From Bacteriovoracia bacterium (lineage in GTDB: Bacteria; Bdellovibrionota; Bacteriovoracia; Bacteriovoracales; Bacteriovoracaceae), in contig JAUIBX010000002.1 of NCBI GenBank assembly GCA_030427595.1, positions 1 to 64,000 on the forward strand: a stretch of DNA of 64,000 nt. The letters run 5' to 3'. The notes under the pieces were generated by a model. The model saw only the letters and a list, made by a program, of their open reading frames with translations, made no database searches and was not told the DNA's origin. The translations under genes and the position numbers were made by a program. Numbering within the stretch: position 1 is the first letter of the stretch; each line of letters opens with the position of its first letter. This document shows positions 49,953-58,057 of this stretch, piece by piece.

Positions 49953-49984
49953 AATATCCTCTCAAAAAGGAATTTGAGGATATT
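49953..49984 (+). promoter_or_regulatory. SD-sequestering hairpin before the lipoprotein gene
   Basis: AATATCCTC (49953-49961) pairs perfectly with GAGGATATT (49976-49984) across a 14-base loop. The SD GAGGA (49976-49980) is fully inside the 3' arm; the ATG at 49986 follows directly. The stem is AU-rich and might open with temperature. The -10-like TATAAAAT (49948-49955) overlaps the 5' arm, so the hairpin forms only if transcription begins upstream. Confidence 0.55.
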
Positions 49985-49985
49985 C

Positions 49986-52001
49986 ATGAAGAACCTATTA
50001 AAGTGCTCTGTCGGCGTAACTATTCTTTTGCTGCTATTTCTTTCGGGCTGCTCTGGGATAAAGATGCTCTCTGGTCCATCTCAGAAAGATCTCTATTCGT
50101 CCGAGTTTCTCACCAAAATTGAAAAAATTAAAACTCAGTATAGAAGAGGTGAGGTCGCTCAGGTCCTTCAATCTCTTCAGCAAATGAATGAGGCGACATT
50201 AAAGCCAACGGAAAAGGCACTACGAAGAAACCTCATTGGTGTTATTTACTTCGGTAAACAAAACTATGAACAAGCAATTTTTAACTTCAATCAAGCCTTA
50301 GCAACTTCTGAGGATGACCCTGCGCTTGCTGGTCAAATAAGGCTTAATCTTGGCGGCTCCTACTATAAGCTCAGTATGGTTGAGAAGGCCTTTGAGGTTA
50401 TACAAGGGGCGGATTTTGAAAAACTGGCTCCACAGGATCTTGTGAAGTTTCATAAGCTTCGTTACCGACTAGCTAATGAGCTCGGTAAGGACGATGTCGC
50501 CATCGACTCCTTAATTTGGACACTTTCGACTAAGTCTAAAATTAGTGAGTTGAGAATTGAGCCTCTCTATGAGGCCTTAGTTGCCAAGTTTAGAAAGCTA
50601 GAACAGACAACAAAATATCGTACCTTAGAAAGTTTTGAAAAAATTGCTCCCTTTGTAGTGGGTTACCTTGCTTATCTTGAAGCCGAAAAAGTCTATTACA
50701 GTGGTAGAAAAGATGATGCCAAAGATTTGATCCGTTGGGTTGAGACAAACTTCTCTAAGTATCCAGAGATTTCTACCCTAGTTAAGAACTTTACTTTTAA
50801 AGTTGAAAACTATGCTCGCCTAGACCCTCTCACAATTGGCATTGTCCTTCCTCTTTCTGGAGACAAGAAGAACTTTGGTCAAAGGGCACTATTTGGTATT
50901 GATGCAGCTCTAAGAGATCTCAAGGAGAGGAATCCTGACCTCCCTAATTATAAGGTAATCGTTAAGGACTCGGAGGGAAGTGGTGTTGTTGGTGCCCATC
51001 AGGTTAAAGAACTGGTTGAAAAGGACTTTGCTTCTATTATAATTGGCGGACTTTTCTCACTTGAGGCCACAAAAGAGTTTTCTGTCGCAAAGAGAAGAGG
51101 GGTTTTCTTTGTAAGTCTTTCTCAAATTTACATGGATAAAGAAGATAAAGACCATCTTCTCTTAGAGGTTCCTGGTTCGATTGAGTCTCAAGTTAATCAA
51201 CTTTTTCAATCTGAGATAATCAATCAATTCGGTAAACGTTCTGCGATCGTTTTTCCAGAATCTAAACGCGGTAAGGCCTACGTTAATGAGTTTTGGCGAA
51301 AAGCGAACCTCCTAAATATTCCAGTAATGGGGGTCTTGAGCTATGACAATAAGGCGAATGATTTTAGAGAACCGGTCAAAAACCTCTTAGGTCTTAAGTA
51401 CCCTAGAGCGAGAAAGGAAGAGTATGAGGTTCTTGATGAAATTTATTCACTAGAGGAGTCTCGATCTACCAGAAGAATTCAAATTCTTAAGCCACAGCTT
51501 GATTTTGATTGGGTTTTTATCCCGGCCTTTCCTTTGGAAGCTATTCAAATTATCCCATCTTTTACCTACTATGATGCTTTCAATGTTCCCATTGTTGGTG
51601 GACCAAGTTGGAGAAGTCGTAGGCTTAGTAGGGAGAGTTATAAGTTCAAAAATATCTACTTTGTCGGTGATGACGTTAAGCAAGTTTCTAGTAACCTTTC
51701 CCAGTCCTTTTATCAGAAATATGGACGCAAGCTTAGACTTATCGAACTGCGTTCCTATGATTCTATGAGAATCGCTATGAATATTCTTGGTGGAGGTCAA
51801 TACAACTCCCGTGATGAGCTTGATATGGCCATCAGAGGGTTGGGCTCTATTGAAGGCCAGACGGGAAGTTGGAACCTTGTTGATGGTGTATGGATTAAAA
51901 AGCTAGCAAGTCTTCATATTCGTAATGGAAAAATTAATGAGCTAACCCCTCAAGCGAATGAACCACAGGGGGAAGTTGAGAAGACCCCACAAAACCCCTA
52001 A
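49986..52001 (+). CDS. LpoA-like lipoprotein: TPR plus periplasmic-binding-protein fold
   Basis: The product has 671 residues, starting at the ATG at 49986 (SD TGAGGA). A lipoprotein signal ends FLSGC with the lipidated Cys22. Residues 45-270 are helical with TPR-like repeats (NYEQAIFNFNQALATSEDDP). From about 285, LTIGIVLPLSGDKKNFGQRALFGIDAAL starts a type-I periplasmic-binding fold to the C-terminus. This architecture is that of LpoA, the outer-membrane activator of the penicillin-binding protein PBP1a. Whether it regulates peptidoglycan synthesis here is inference. Its last 60 bases overlap a convergent glycosyltransferase gene. Confidence 0.82.
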   Translation: MKNLLKCSVGVTILLLLFLSGCSGIKMLSGPSQKDLYSSEFLTKIEKIKTQYRRGEVAQVLQSLQQMNEATLKPTEKALRRNLIGVIYFGKQNYEQAIFNFNQALATSEDDPALAGQIRLNLGGSYYKLSMVEKAFEVIQGADFEKLAPQDLVKFHKLRYRLANELGKDDVAIDSLIWTLSTKSKISELRIEPLYEALVAKFRKLEQTTKYRTLESFEKIAPFVVGYLAYLEAEKVYYSGRKDDAKDLIRWVETNFSKYPEISTLVKNFTFKVENYARLDPLTIGIVLPLSGDKKNFGQRALFGIDAALRDLKERNPDLPNYKVIVKDSEGSGVVGAHQVKELVEKDFASIIIGGLFSLEATKEFSVAKRRGVFFVSLSQIYMDKEDKDHLLLEVPGSIESQVNQLFQSEIINQFGKRSAIVFPESKRGKAYVNEFWRKANLLNIPVMGVLSYDNKANDFREPVKNLLGLKYPRARKEEYEVLDEIYSLEESRSTRRIQILKPQLDFDWVFIPAFPLEAIQIIPSFTYYDAFNVPIVGGPSWRSRRLSRESYKFKNIYFVGDDVKQVSSNLSQSFYQKYGRKLRLIELRSYDSMRIAMNILGGGQYNSRDELDMAIRGLGSIEGQTGSWNLVDGVWIKKLASLHIRNGKINELTPQANEPQGEVEKTPQNP

Positions 52002-52937
52002 TCCATAGAAGAAATTAAGAAAAACTTGGTATAGAAAGACAAGAGGCCAAACTCTTTTGTGAAGAAGGGAAACTTTCAAGCTCATAAAAAGTGAGAGTGT
52101 CAGATAAATCTTTAAAGGCACTAAAGTATTGGGGACCCCATTTAGGAAGGGTATCACCATCAGATAAATGAGAAAAAGCGCAGGCCCTAAAAAGAGAAAA
52201 TTAAAAAGACTCTTTGAAAATATCCACGATTTAACTCTATTCTTTCCACTGGAAAAGACAGCTCGACCTAAACTAAGGGGATTGGTTTTTCGTTCATGGT
52301 AAACATAAAGCTCTGGAATATAGAGGGCCTTGGCATCGTTATGATGAGATAGGGATTCTGTTATAAAAAGATTTTCCTCATTTCTAAAGAGTTCCTCATT
52401 GAAGCGGATTTGGTGAGTATCTACCAAAGACTTCCTTACCCATAAATTACAAAGAATGAGGTTGCTTTCATCTCCTGGGCGTATTTCCTGTGTTTGCTGA
52501 GTGTGACGTAATCTTGTATGTGCCGTTGCTAAAGGTGAGGTGAGGGTAAGGCTCAAGGCTTGGCTAAAAATACTTTGATTAGGGTAGGGTTGGTCTGGTC
52601 CTCCGAAGAGGACTGTTGTTTGATCAATAGTCTTTAAATAGCTTTCTGAGGTTTCCGCAAAACCTTTGGGGATATCCACATCATCATCAAGAAAGAGTAA
52701 CCATTTTCCACTGGCCCTTTCAATTCCACTATTTCTCGCACAACCGGGTGTTTTAAAAGAGCCTTCAATCCATTGAATAGAAAAGACTTCTCTAAGAGCT
52801 TGATATTTCTCTGAATTATCCTGATTGATAATGACAATTTTCTCTGCATGAGGAAATTGATCCTGAAGACTTTGAAGCAGTCTTTTGAGTTTCTCAACCC
52901 TATTATGGGTTACAATGATAATTGAGATTTCTTTCAT
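51942..52937 (-). CDS. Family 2 glycosyltransferase with C-terminal membrane segments
   Basis: The product has 331 residues. The GT-A fold begins ISIIIVTHNRVEKLKRLL. The nucleotide/metal motif is DDD at residues 84-86 in LLFLDDDVDIP. Its C-terminal third has several hydrophobic helices (FLFLGPALFLIYLMVIPFL and later ones), implying membrane attachment. Sugar donor and acceptor are unknown. It is divergent to the HPr-kinase-like gene with a 26-base gap and overlaps the lipoprotein gene's 3' end by 60 bases, placing the two C-termini on the same DNA. Confidence 0.88.
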   Translation of the reverse strand: MKEISIIIVTHNRVEKLKRLLQSLQDQFPHAEKIVIINQDNSEKYQALREVFSIQWIEGSFKTPGCARNSGIERASGKWLLFLDDDVDIPKGFAETSESYLKTIDQTTVLFGGPDQPYPNQSIFSQALSLTLTSPLATAHTRLRHTQQTQEIRPGDESNLILCNLWVRKSLVDTHQIRFNEELFRNEENLFITESLSHHNDAKALYIPELYVYHERKTNPLSLGRAVFSSGKNRVKSWIFSKSLFNFLFLGPALFLIYLMVIPFLNGVPNTLVPLKIYLTLSLFMSLKVSLLHKRVWPLVFLYQVFLNFFYGLGVLWGLLNFPLWFIRLRG

Positions 52938-52963
52938 TTCTTTAATTTTATCATTAGAGGCTT

Positions 52964-53962
52964 ATGACTAAAAAGCTCTTCTTTAATTTTTATGGGGTCG
53001 AGGTCGTTGTTGAGACTTTGTGGCAAGAAATTGCAGATCGCCTCGATAAAGACTTCTCTCTTTACTCTTGCGAGGGTGCTAAAGGTCCAGCTTTATCTGT
53101 GCAGATAGATCAAACAGCTATTTCTTCCACCGAAAATGCAAAATATCAGTATAGAAGTTCAAAGGTTTCCTTTTACGAAGATCAAGGGAAACGCCACTGC
53201 CGTTACCTTGATAAAGTTGAAAGTGAAATATGCTTTCATACAGGTGAGGCAAAAGTCAGAGGTTTAGATTTAAATAGTGTTCACGAAGTGAGTTACCTTT
53301 TGATTCTTTCCCGGGTGGGGAAAGCTTTAGATACTTTAGGAATGCACCGCCTTCACGCAGCGGCTTTCATAAAAGATGAGGTTCTCTTTTTAGCGCTTTT
53401 TCCATCTGGAGGAGGGAAGTCGACTCTTATAAGCTCTCTTATGGAAGATAAGAGCTTTAAACTCTATTCGGATGATAGCCCCCTTATTGATAGCGAGGGT
53501 AAGGTTCATCCCTTTGCCATTCGTATTGGCTTTGAAAGGGGGTCTGTGCCAGAGAGTCTTATCAACCATCCCTATTATCTCTTAAAGCGCTTTCGCTACG
53601 GAGAAAAAGCTCTTTTTTCCCTTCGTGATTTGGATTGGTCTGTTGGTGGCAAGTATAAAGAAGTCGTTTTACTTAGTGGCCTTAGAGGAAGTTCTGCTTC
53701 TTTCAATAAGAACCTGGGGCTTAGTCAGCTTTCTCACGTTTTTAATGAAGGAGTGATTGGATTTGGCCTGCCCATTCTCTATGAGTATTTTTGGGAGTAT
53801 GGCCATCGAGATTTTTTTAGGAAGGTGCAAATTGTGATTGCTAGAGTTTTAACTTTTATGAAGTTTTGGTTTAAGGCAAATAAATATGAAGTCACTCTTA
53901 CAAGTGACTTCAATGAGAATAAAAATTTGATTCAGAAGCTAGTTAAAGCGGTACGAAATTAA
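52964..53962 (+). CDS. HPr-kinase-like P-loop protein
   Basis: The product has 332 residues. Walker A PSGGGKST is at residues 147-154, followed by YSDDSPLI (168-175) like the Asp-Asp step of HPr kinases. The preceding GMHRLHAAAF block (126-135) is also typical of HprK-like proteins found in peptide or polysaccharide clusters. The N-terminal 110 residues are beta-rich and unassigned. Homologues act as kinases in some lasso peptide and other clusters, but no precursor peptide is seen here and the substrate is unknown. It lacks the full HprK N-terminal domain. Its stop shares TTAA with a minus-strand microprotein. Confidence 0.75.
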   Translation: MTKKLFFNFYGVEVVVETLWQEIADRLDKDFSLYSCEGAKGPALSVQIDQTAISSTENAKYQYRSSKVSFYEDQGKRHCRYLDKVESEICFHTGEAKVRGLDLNSVHEVSYLLILSRVGKALDTLGMHRLHAAAFIKDEVLFLALFPSGGGKSTLISSLMEDKSFKLYSDDSPLIDSEGKVHPFAIRIGFERGSVPESLINHPYYLLKRFRYGEKALFSLRDLDWSVGGKYKEVVLLSGLRGSSASFNKNLGLSQLSHVFNEGVIGFGLPILYEYFWEYGHRDFFRKVQIVIARVLTFMKFWFKANKYEVTLTSDFNENKNLIQKLVKAVRN

Positions 53963-54069
53963 GCTTTCTTTTTACCGGCTTCAATTGCTTTAAGGATTCT
54001 GGCCTTTTTCTTAGCTTGGCCTTTTCTTCTCTTCATTTTAAAAACTTGTTTCTTTCTACCTCTACCCAT
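53959..54069 (-). CDS. 36-residue very basic protein
   Basis: The product begins MGRGRKKQVFKMKRRKGQ and ends AIEAGKKKA; 18 of 36 residues are Lys or Arg. AGAGG lies nine bases before the ATG (54069). The core KMKRRKGQAKKKARILK resembles the COX24/AURKAIP1-type basic motif seen in small ribosome-associated bacterial proteins, so a ribosomal microprotein is the leading guess. It is too short for most gene finders. Its stop shares the TTAA palindrome with the convergent gene, supporting a real coding gene. Confidence 0.6.
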   Translation of the reverse strand: MGRGRKKQVFKMKRRKGQAKKKARILKAIEAGKKKA

Positions 54070-54275
54070 GGTGCTCAACCTCTACTGCTTGGTGTTAAAT
54101 AATTGAAGATAGGCGCTCATCCTAATGCGAACATGGGCGATTGGCAAGAGAGAGGCCATAAACTTGTATAAAATGACCTTTTGGGCCCTGCAAATTGTTG
54201 TCAGTGAACTTCTCTAAGTGTTAAATTTTACATCTAAACCATATGGATAGGGTTTTTTCTATTTAGGAATTGACA
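54070..54275. other. Gap between microprotein and AMP nucleosidase genes
   Basis: This 206-base region carries no gene. A -10-like TATAAA is at 54167-54172, with TTGGCA 20 bases upstream at 54141 (spacer too long for a standard promoter). The SD TAGGAAT for the next gene is at 54264-54269. No terminator was convincing. Confidence 0.4.
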
Positions 54276-55274
54276 ATGAGCGTCAAAAAGAAGACAGGTA
54301 CACGGAAGAGTACGTCGGCCAAAACGACTAAAGCGACAAAGAAGAAGGTGACCAAAAAGGCCGCTGGACGCAGAAAAGCTACTAAGAAAAAGTCTGCCAA
54401 AACAACTTCCACCCGAAAAAAAGTAGATGATCAGGATTTTTTAAATAGTCCTTTCGCCGTTAAGAAGTCTCTGCTCAAGGCCATGAGAATTCATGGTAAC
54501 GACGAGAAAAGACAGATCGCCATCGATATGCTCGAGCGATACACAGGTCATGACTTCAAAGATTTTCAAAAACAGGTGATCCTGACTAACTTCCATTACT
54601 ACGTTGAAAGATTTAACTCAATCTTAGATGACTCCTACTATACACAGGGGAGTGCCTTCAAAGCCGCTAGTTCTAAAAAAGCAGAAGTTACTATTATCGA
54701 GTTCGGAGTTGGCTCGGCCATGGCCGCACTCATTGGTGAGCTCCTCGCTGTTGTTCAGCCAAAGGCCGTCCTTTTCTTGGGTCTATGTGGGGCAGTTCAT
54801 CCCTCATTAAAAGTTGGCGACTTCATTCTCCCCATTGCTTCAATTAGGGCAGAGGGGGTTTCTCGTCACTTCTTGCCAGAGCAGGTTCCTGCACTTCCGA
54901 CTTTCAAAGTTCAGAAGTTTGTCAGTCAGATTTTAGTTGAACATGGCCATGAATATAGAACGGGAACAATCCATTCAACAGATTTTCGTTTTTGGGAATT
55001 TGATGAAAAATTCAAGCTCAACCTTATCGAAGAGAGAGTTTTAGCTGTTGAGATGGAAACAGCCGCTCTCTTTACCACTTGCTTTGTGAGTAAAGTGAAT
55101 ATTGGTGCCCTTCTTTTAGTTTCAGACTGTCCCCTTAAGCCGGGTGGAATCAAAACAAAGAAGTCAGCAAAGAGTGTTTTTAAGAAGTTTACAGATGTAC
55201 ACATTGAGCTTGGCATAGAGGCGATGGCCGATATTGCTGAACGAGGTGAAAATATTAGGCATTACCACTGGTAA
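54276..55274 (+). CDS. amn: AMP nucleosidase with histone-H1-like N-terminal tail
   Basis: The product has 332 residues from the ATG at 54276 (AGGA seven bases upstream; an in-frame TTG at 54270 is less likely). The first 50 residues are almost only Lys, Arg, Thr, Ser and Ala, like eukaryotic H1 tails or bacterial Hc1/AlgP proteins. From about residue 55 a nucleoside-phosphorylase fold begins. It has GVGSAMAALIGELLAVVQPKAVLFLGLCGA, the substrate motif VEMETAALFT and the catalytic Asp in VSDCPLK. The short AMP nucleosidase class hydrolyses AMP to adenine and ribose 5-phosphate. The tail may target DNA, RNA or polyphosphate. It precedes mreB by 22 bases. Confidence 0.85.
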   Translation: MSVKKKTGTRKSTSAKTTKATKKKVTKKAAGRRKATKKKSAKTTSTRKKVDDQDFLNSPFAVKKSLLKAMRIHGNDEKRQIAIDMLERYTGHDFKDFQKQVILTNFHYYVERFNSILDDSYYTQGSAFKAASSKKAEVTIIEFGVGSAMAALIGELLAVVQPKAVLFLGLCGAVHPSLKVGDFILPIASIRAEGVSRHFLPEQVPALPTFKVQKFVSQILVEHGHEYRTGTIHSTDFRFWEFDEKFKLNLIEERVLAVEMETAALFTTCFVSKVNIGALLLVSDCPLKPGGIKTKKSAKSVFKKFTDVHIELGIEAMADIAERGENIRHYHW

Positions 55275-55296
55275 TAATCTTTTAAGGAATTGAATT

Positions 55297-56334
55297 ATGT
55301 TTAAAAAGTTTTTGGATTGGTTTTCTAATGACCTGGCCATCGATTTGGGAACAGCCAACTGCCTCGTTTACGCAAAAGATCGTGGAATTATTGTCAATGA
55401 ACCCTCAGTTGTAGCGGTTCATCAAGGTGTTAAGGGGGTTTCTAAGGTTCTTGCTGTTGGTAAGGAAGCTAAAGAGATGCTTGGGCGTACACCTGGTTCA
55501 ATCAAAGCAATTCGTCCTATGAAGGACGGGGTCATTGCTGATTTTGAAGTGACTCAGGCCATGTTGAGATACTTTATTCAAAAATCATTGGCAGGTTCTA
55601 AGCTTGTAAAACCAAGAATCATTATTTGTATTCCTTTTGGTATTACCCAAGTTGAAAAGCGTGCGGTTAAGGAATCAGCAGAGCAAGCCGGTGCCAGAGA
55701 AGTTTACTTAATTGAGGAGCCAATGGCCGCAGCTATTGGAGCAGGTCTCCCTATTACAGAGCCAAGTGGAAATATGATTGTCGATATCGGTGGTGGTACC
55801 ACTGAAGTTGCCGTTATTTCTCTCGGTGGGATTGTCTTTTCTAAATCCGTTCGAGTGGCCGGTGACAAGTTTGACGAAGCGATTACTCAATATATTAAAA
55901 AGAAATACTCTCTTCTTATTGGTGAGAGAACTGCTGAAGCAATTAAAATAAGTATAGGTAATGCTTACCCCTTTGATGAAGAGGTTAAGTCTTTTGAAGT
56001 TAAAGGTCGTGACTTGATTGCTGGTGCACCTAAAATTATTGAAGTTACCAGTGATGAGATTCGCGATGCTCTCAGTGACCCTATTTCTGAAGTTGTTGAG
56101 GCCATTAAGATCTCTCTAGAAAAAACTCCTCCAGAGCTTGCTGCTGATATTGTTGATAACGGAATTATCCTTGCTGGTGGCGGTTCCTTACTTGCTAACC
56201 TCGATATTCTTATTAAAGAAAAGACTGGTTTACCAGTAAGTCTTGCTGAAGACCCACTTACTTGTGTTGTTCGAGGCTGTGGTAAGGCTCTCGAATCTAT
56301 CGATCTTCTCAAGCAGGTCACAACCCTGTCATAA
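55297..56334 (+). CDS. mreB: Rod-shape-determining actin-like protein MreB
   Basis: The product has 345 residues. The phosphate-1 motif [25 protein letters not shown] and the adenosine-binding [15 protein letters not shown] identify MreB. It polymerises on the inner membrane to direct peptidoglycan synthesis. The usual mreC does not follow; instead a PilZ-domain gene starts ten bases after its stop. It is probably in the amn operon. Confidence 0.97.
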   Translation: MFKKFLDWFSNDLAIDLGTANCLVYAKDRGIIVNEPSVVAVHQGVKGVSKVLAVGKEAKEMLGRTPGSIKAIRPMKDGVIADFEVTQAMLRYFIQKSLAGSKLVKPRIIICIPFGITQVEKRAVKESAEQAGAREVYLIEEPMAAAIGAGLPITEPSGNMIVDIGGGTTEVAVISLGGIVFSKSVRVAGDKFDEAITQYIKKKYSLLIGERTAEAIKISIGNAYPFDEEVKSFEVKGRDLIAGAPKIIEVTSDEIRDALSDPISEVVEAIKISLEKTPPELAADIVDNGIILAGGGSLLANLDILIKEKTGLPVSLAEDPLTCVVRGCGKALESIDLLKQVTTLS

Positions 56335-56343
56335 GGAACAGCT

Positions 56344-57204
56344 ATGTCTGGAGCTCACGCAAGTTTTATTAAGCTTTCCGTTGAAGAAATGGGGCCTAAG
56401 CTTAATGTACTTGCAAAGCAAAAGGAAATAATTAAAGTCTGGATCAAGGGAGAGGCTTCAAGTCTTTACCGGGTTACAGACTATACTGTGCTTAAGAGTC
56501 CAGATTCTTCTGATTATCTCCTTACACTTTTTAGTGAGGGCGAAGAAAGCGATCAACTCTTCATTGGAAAAAAAGTTCTTTTCAATTTTAGTTTGAATGA
56601 TTCGGATTACTTTTCTGAAGGAAATGTTAGTCACGATGATATTCATAACACCCTTGTGATTAGGCTAACTGAGAATTTTTATCGTACAGAGAAGCGTGAC
56701 AACGAAAGGCTTCTCACTTTTCCTCATCATCAGGTATATGCTTATTTTAAAGTACTCAATGAAAAAGATGAGAGCAATGTCATTGAGCTTAAGAGAGAAG
56801 AAGATAAGCTCTATATTGATTATAAGATGAGACAAAAGAAAGAGCTTAAAGAGCGTCTCAAAAAGAAAATAAGTGATGTTGAAGATCTTATTGGCTTTAG
56901 GGCCCTAGATATTTCACGTTCAGGGATTGCTTTCATAATCAATAATGATGAGTCGAAATATTTTAAAGATGGTATTAAGTACTCTTTTTATATCCTCTTT
57001 GATGGCGATATTTTTGTGGTTAAGGGTGCCAACCTTGTATACAAAGTTGACTATGTAGGTGGTCCGGAAGGGAAGAAGCGCTTTAAAGTAGGACTGAACT
57101 TTAACCCTGTTGAAAATCTGAGTCGTCATATTCAAGAATTATTACGTGAAAGCTCTGGTGTCGGCTCAATACAAAAAGAATTTGAAGAATTTGTTGATGA
57201 GTAA
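56344..57204 (+). CDS. PilZ-domain (c-di-GMP-binding) protein downstream of mreB
   Basis: The product has 286 residues without membrane segments. An N-terminal YcgR-like beta domain (1-105) is followed by a C-terminal PilZ. The c-di-GMP motif RxxxR is R118-R122 (EKRDNER) and DxSxxG is at 189-194 (DISRSG). A charged helical insert of about 60 residues separates the two motifs, longer than usual. It starts ten bases after mreB, suggesting a link between c-di-GMP and cell shape. The ligand is predicted, not proven. Confidence 0.85.
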   Translation: MSGAHASFIKLSVEEMGPKLNVLAKQKEIIKVWIKGEASSLYRVTDYTVLKSPDSSDYLLTLFSEGEESDQLFIGKKVLFNFSLNDSDYFSEGNVSHDDIHNTLVIRLTENFYRTEKRDNERLLTFPHHQVYAYFKVLNEKDESNVIELKREEDKLYIDYKMRQKKELKERLKKKISDVEDLIGFRALDISRSGIAFIINNDESKYFKDGIKYSFYILFDGDIFVVKGANLVYKVDYVGGPEGKKRFKVGLNFNPVENLSRHIQELLRESSGVGSIQKEFEEFVDE

Positions 57205-57967
57205 TTCTGATCAATTTATGAAGATCTTTTTCTTTTTACCTCTCTTCTTATTCATGTCATGTAGCTCCTCAAGTATTAAGACTGGGGTCAATAGTTATAA
57301 AGTGAAGATGAACCTTGAGGACAAGTCGGGCAAGTTCCTGGTTGTGAGAGAGGGGGGACTTTCAAAAGATACCAAACATGTCGTTTCCAAATATCGGGTA
57401 TATTCTATTGAGGGTGTTGGTCAAAAGGTTTTAGAGCAGTCTATAACCTTCTCAACACCAGGCGTTTTAAAGAATAAGATTAGACTTTTGAGACCAGAAA
57501 AAAGTCAGTACAAAGTTTGGTTTGACGGTCAGCTTTATCAAACAGAAACAAGGCTTGATAAGAAAACTAAGAGTCTTGTCGTTTCCATGAAGAGCCCTGA
57601 AAAACAATGGAGTGGCACTAAGAAGTTTGTTTTTCCTGGGGGCACCGGAATCTTCTGCTATTTCTCTCAACTTGTTGAGTGTATTCAGTACACAGGATTT
57701 ATTGAAAAGGCGATTAAAGACAAAAATGGCCGCATGAATTTTCATATTATCTGGGACGGCTATCCATACATTCAAGAGCAATACCTAAACATAATCAATG
57801 AACCATTTGCCGCAGCTGTTATTGAATATGATGGTCAAACAGAGTCTAAAGACCACCGTTTCTCGTTAAGTACTTCCGGAAATGCTATTTTTTACCTCTT
57901 TAATGACAGCTACGAATATGCAAAAATCTTCTGGCCTGCACAAGGGTATTCCCTCTACCACAAGTGA
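57197..57967 (+). CDS. Lipoprotein of unknown function, mreB operon
   Basis: The product has 256 residues from the ATG at 57197, which overlaps the PilZ gene's end; a later ATG at 57218 gives a classical 14-residue signal before Cys. The lipobox FMSC is followed by a run of serines. The mature part is beta-rich with aromatic residues (QYKVWFDGQLYQTET, KYNR-type patterns). I do not recognise the family. No SD is clear, consistent with coupling to the PilZ gene. Two short genes of a c-di-GMP/cell-shape unit are likely. Confidence 0.7.
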   Translation: MSNSDQFMKIFFFLPLFLFMSCSSSSIKTGVNSYKVKMNLEDKSGKFLVVREGGLSKDTKHVVSKYRVYSIEGVGQKVLEQSITFSTPGVLKNKIRLLRPEKSQYKVWFDGQLYQTETRLDKKTKSLVVSMKSPEKQWSGTKKFVFPGGTGIFCYFSQLVECIQYTGFIEKAIKDKNGRMNFHIIWDGYPYIQEQYLNIINEPFAAAVIEYDGQTESKDHRFSLSTSGNAIFYLFNDSYEYAKIFWPAQGYSLYHK

Positions 57968-58057
57968 GTAAAGCTCTAGACATATGACCTTTTGCGGAAT
58001 GACCCCACGCTTAGGACTCTTAAAATGGTTTAAAGTGGCACAAGATGGCGGTACAAG

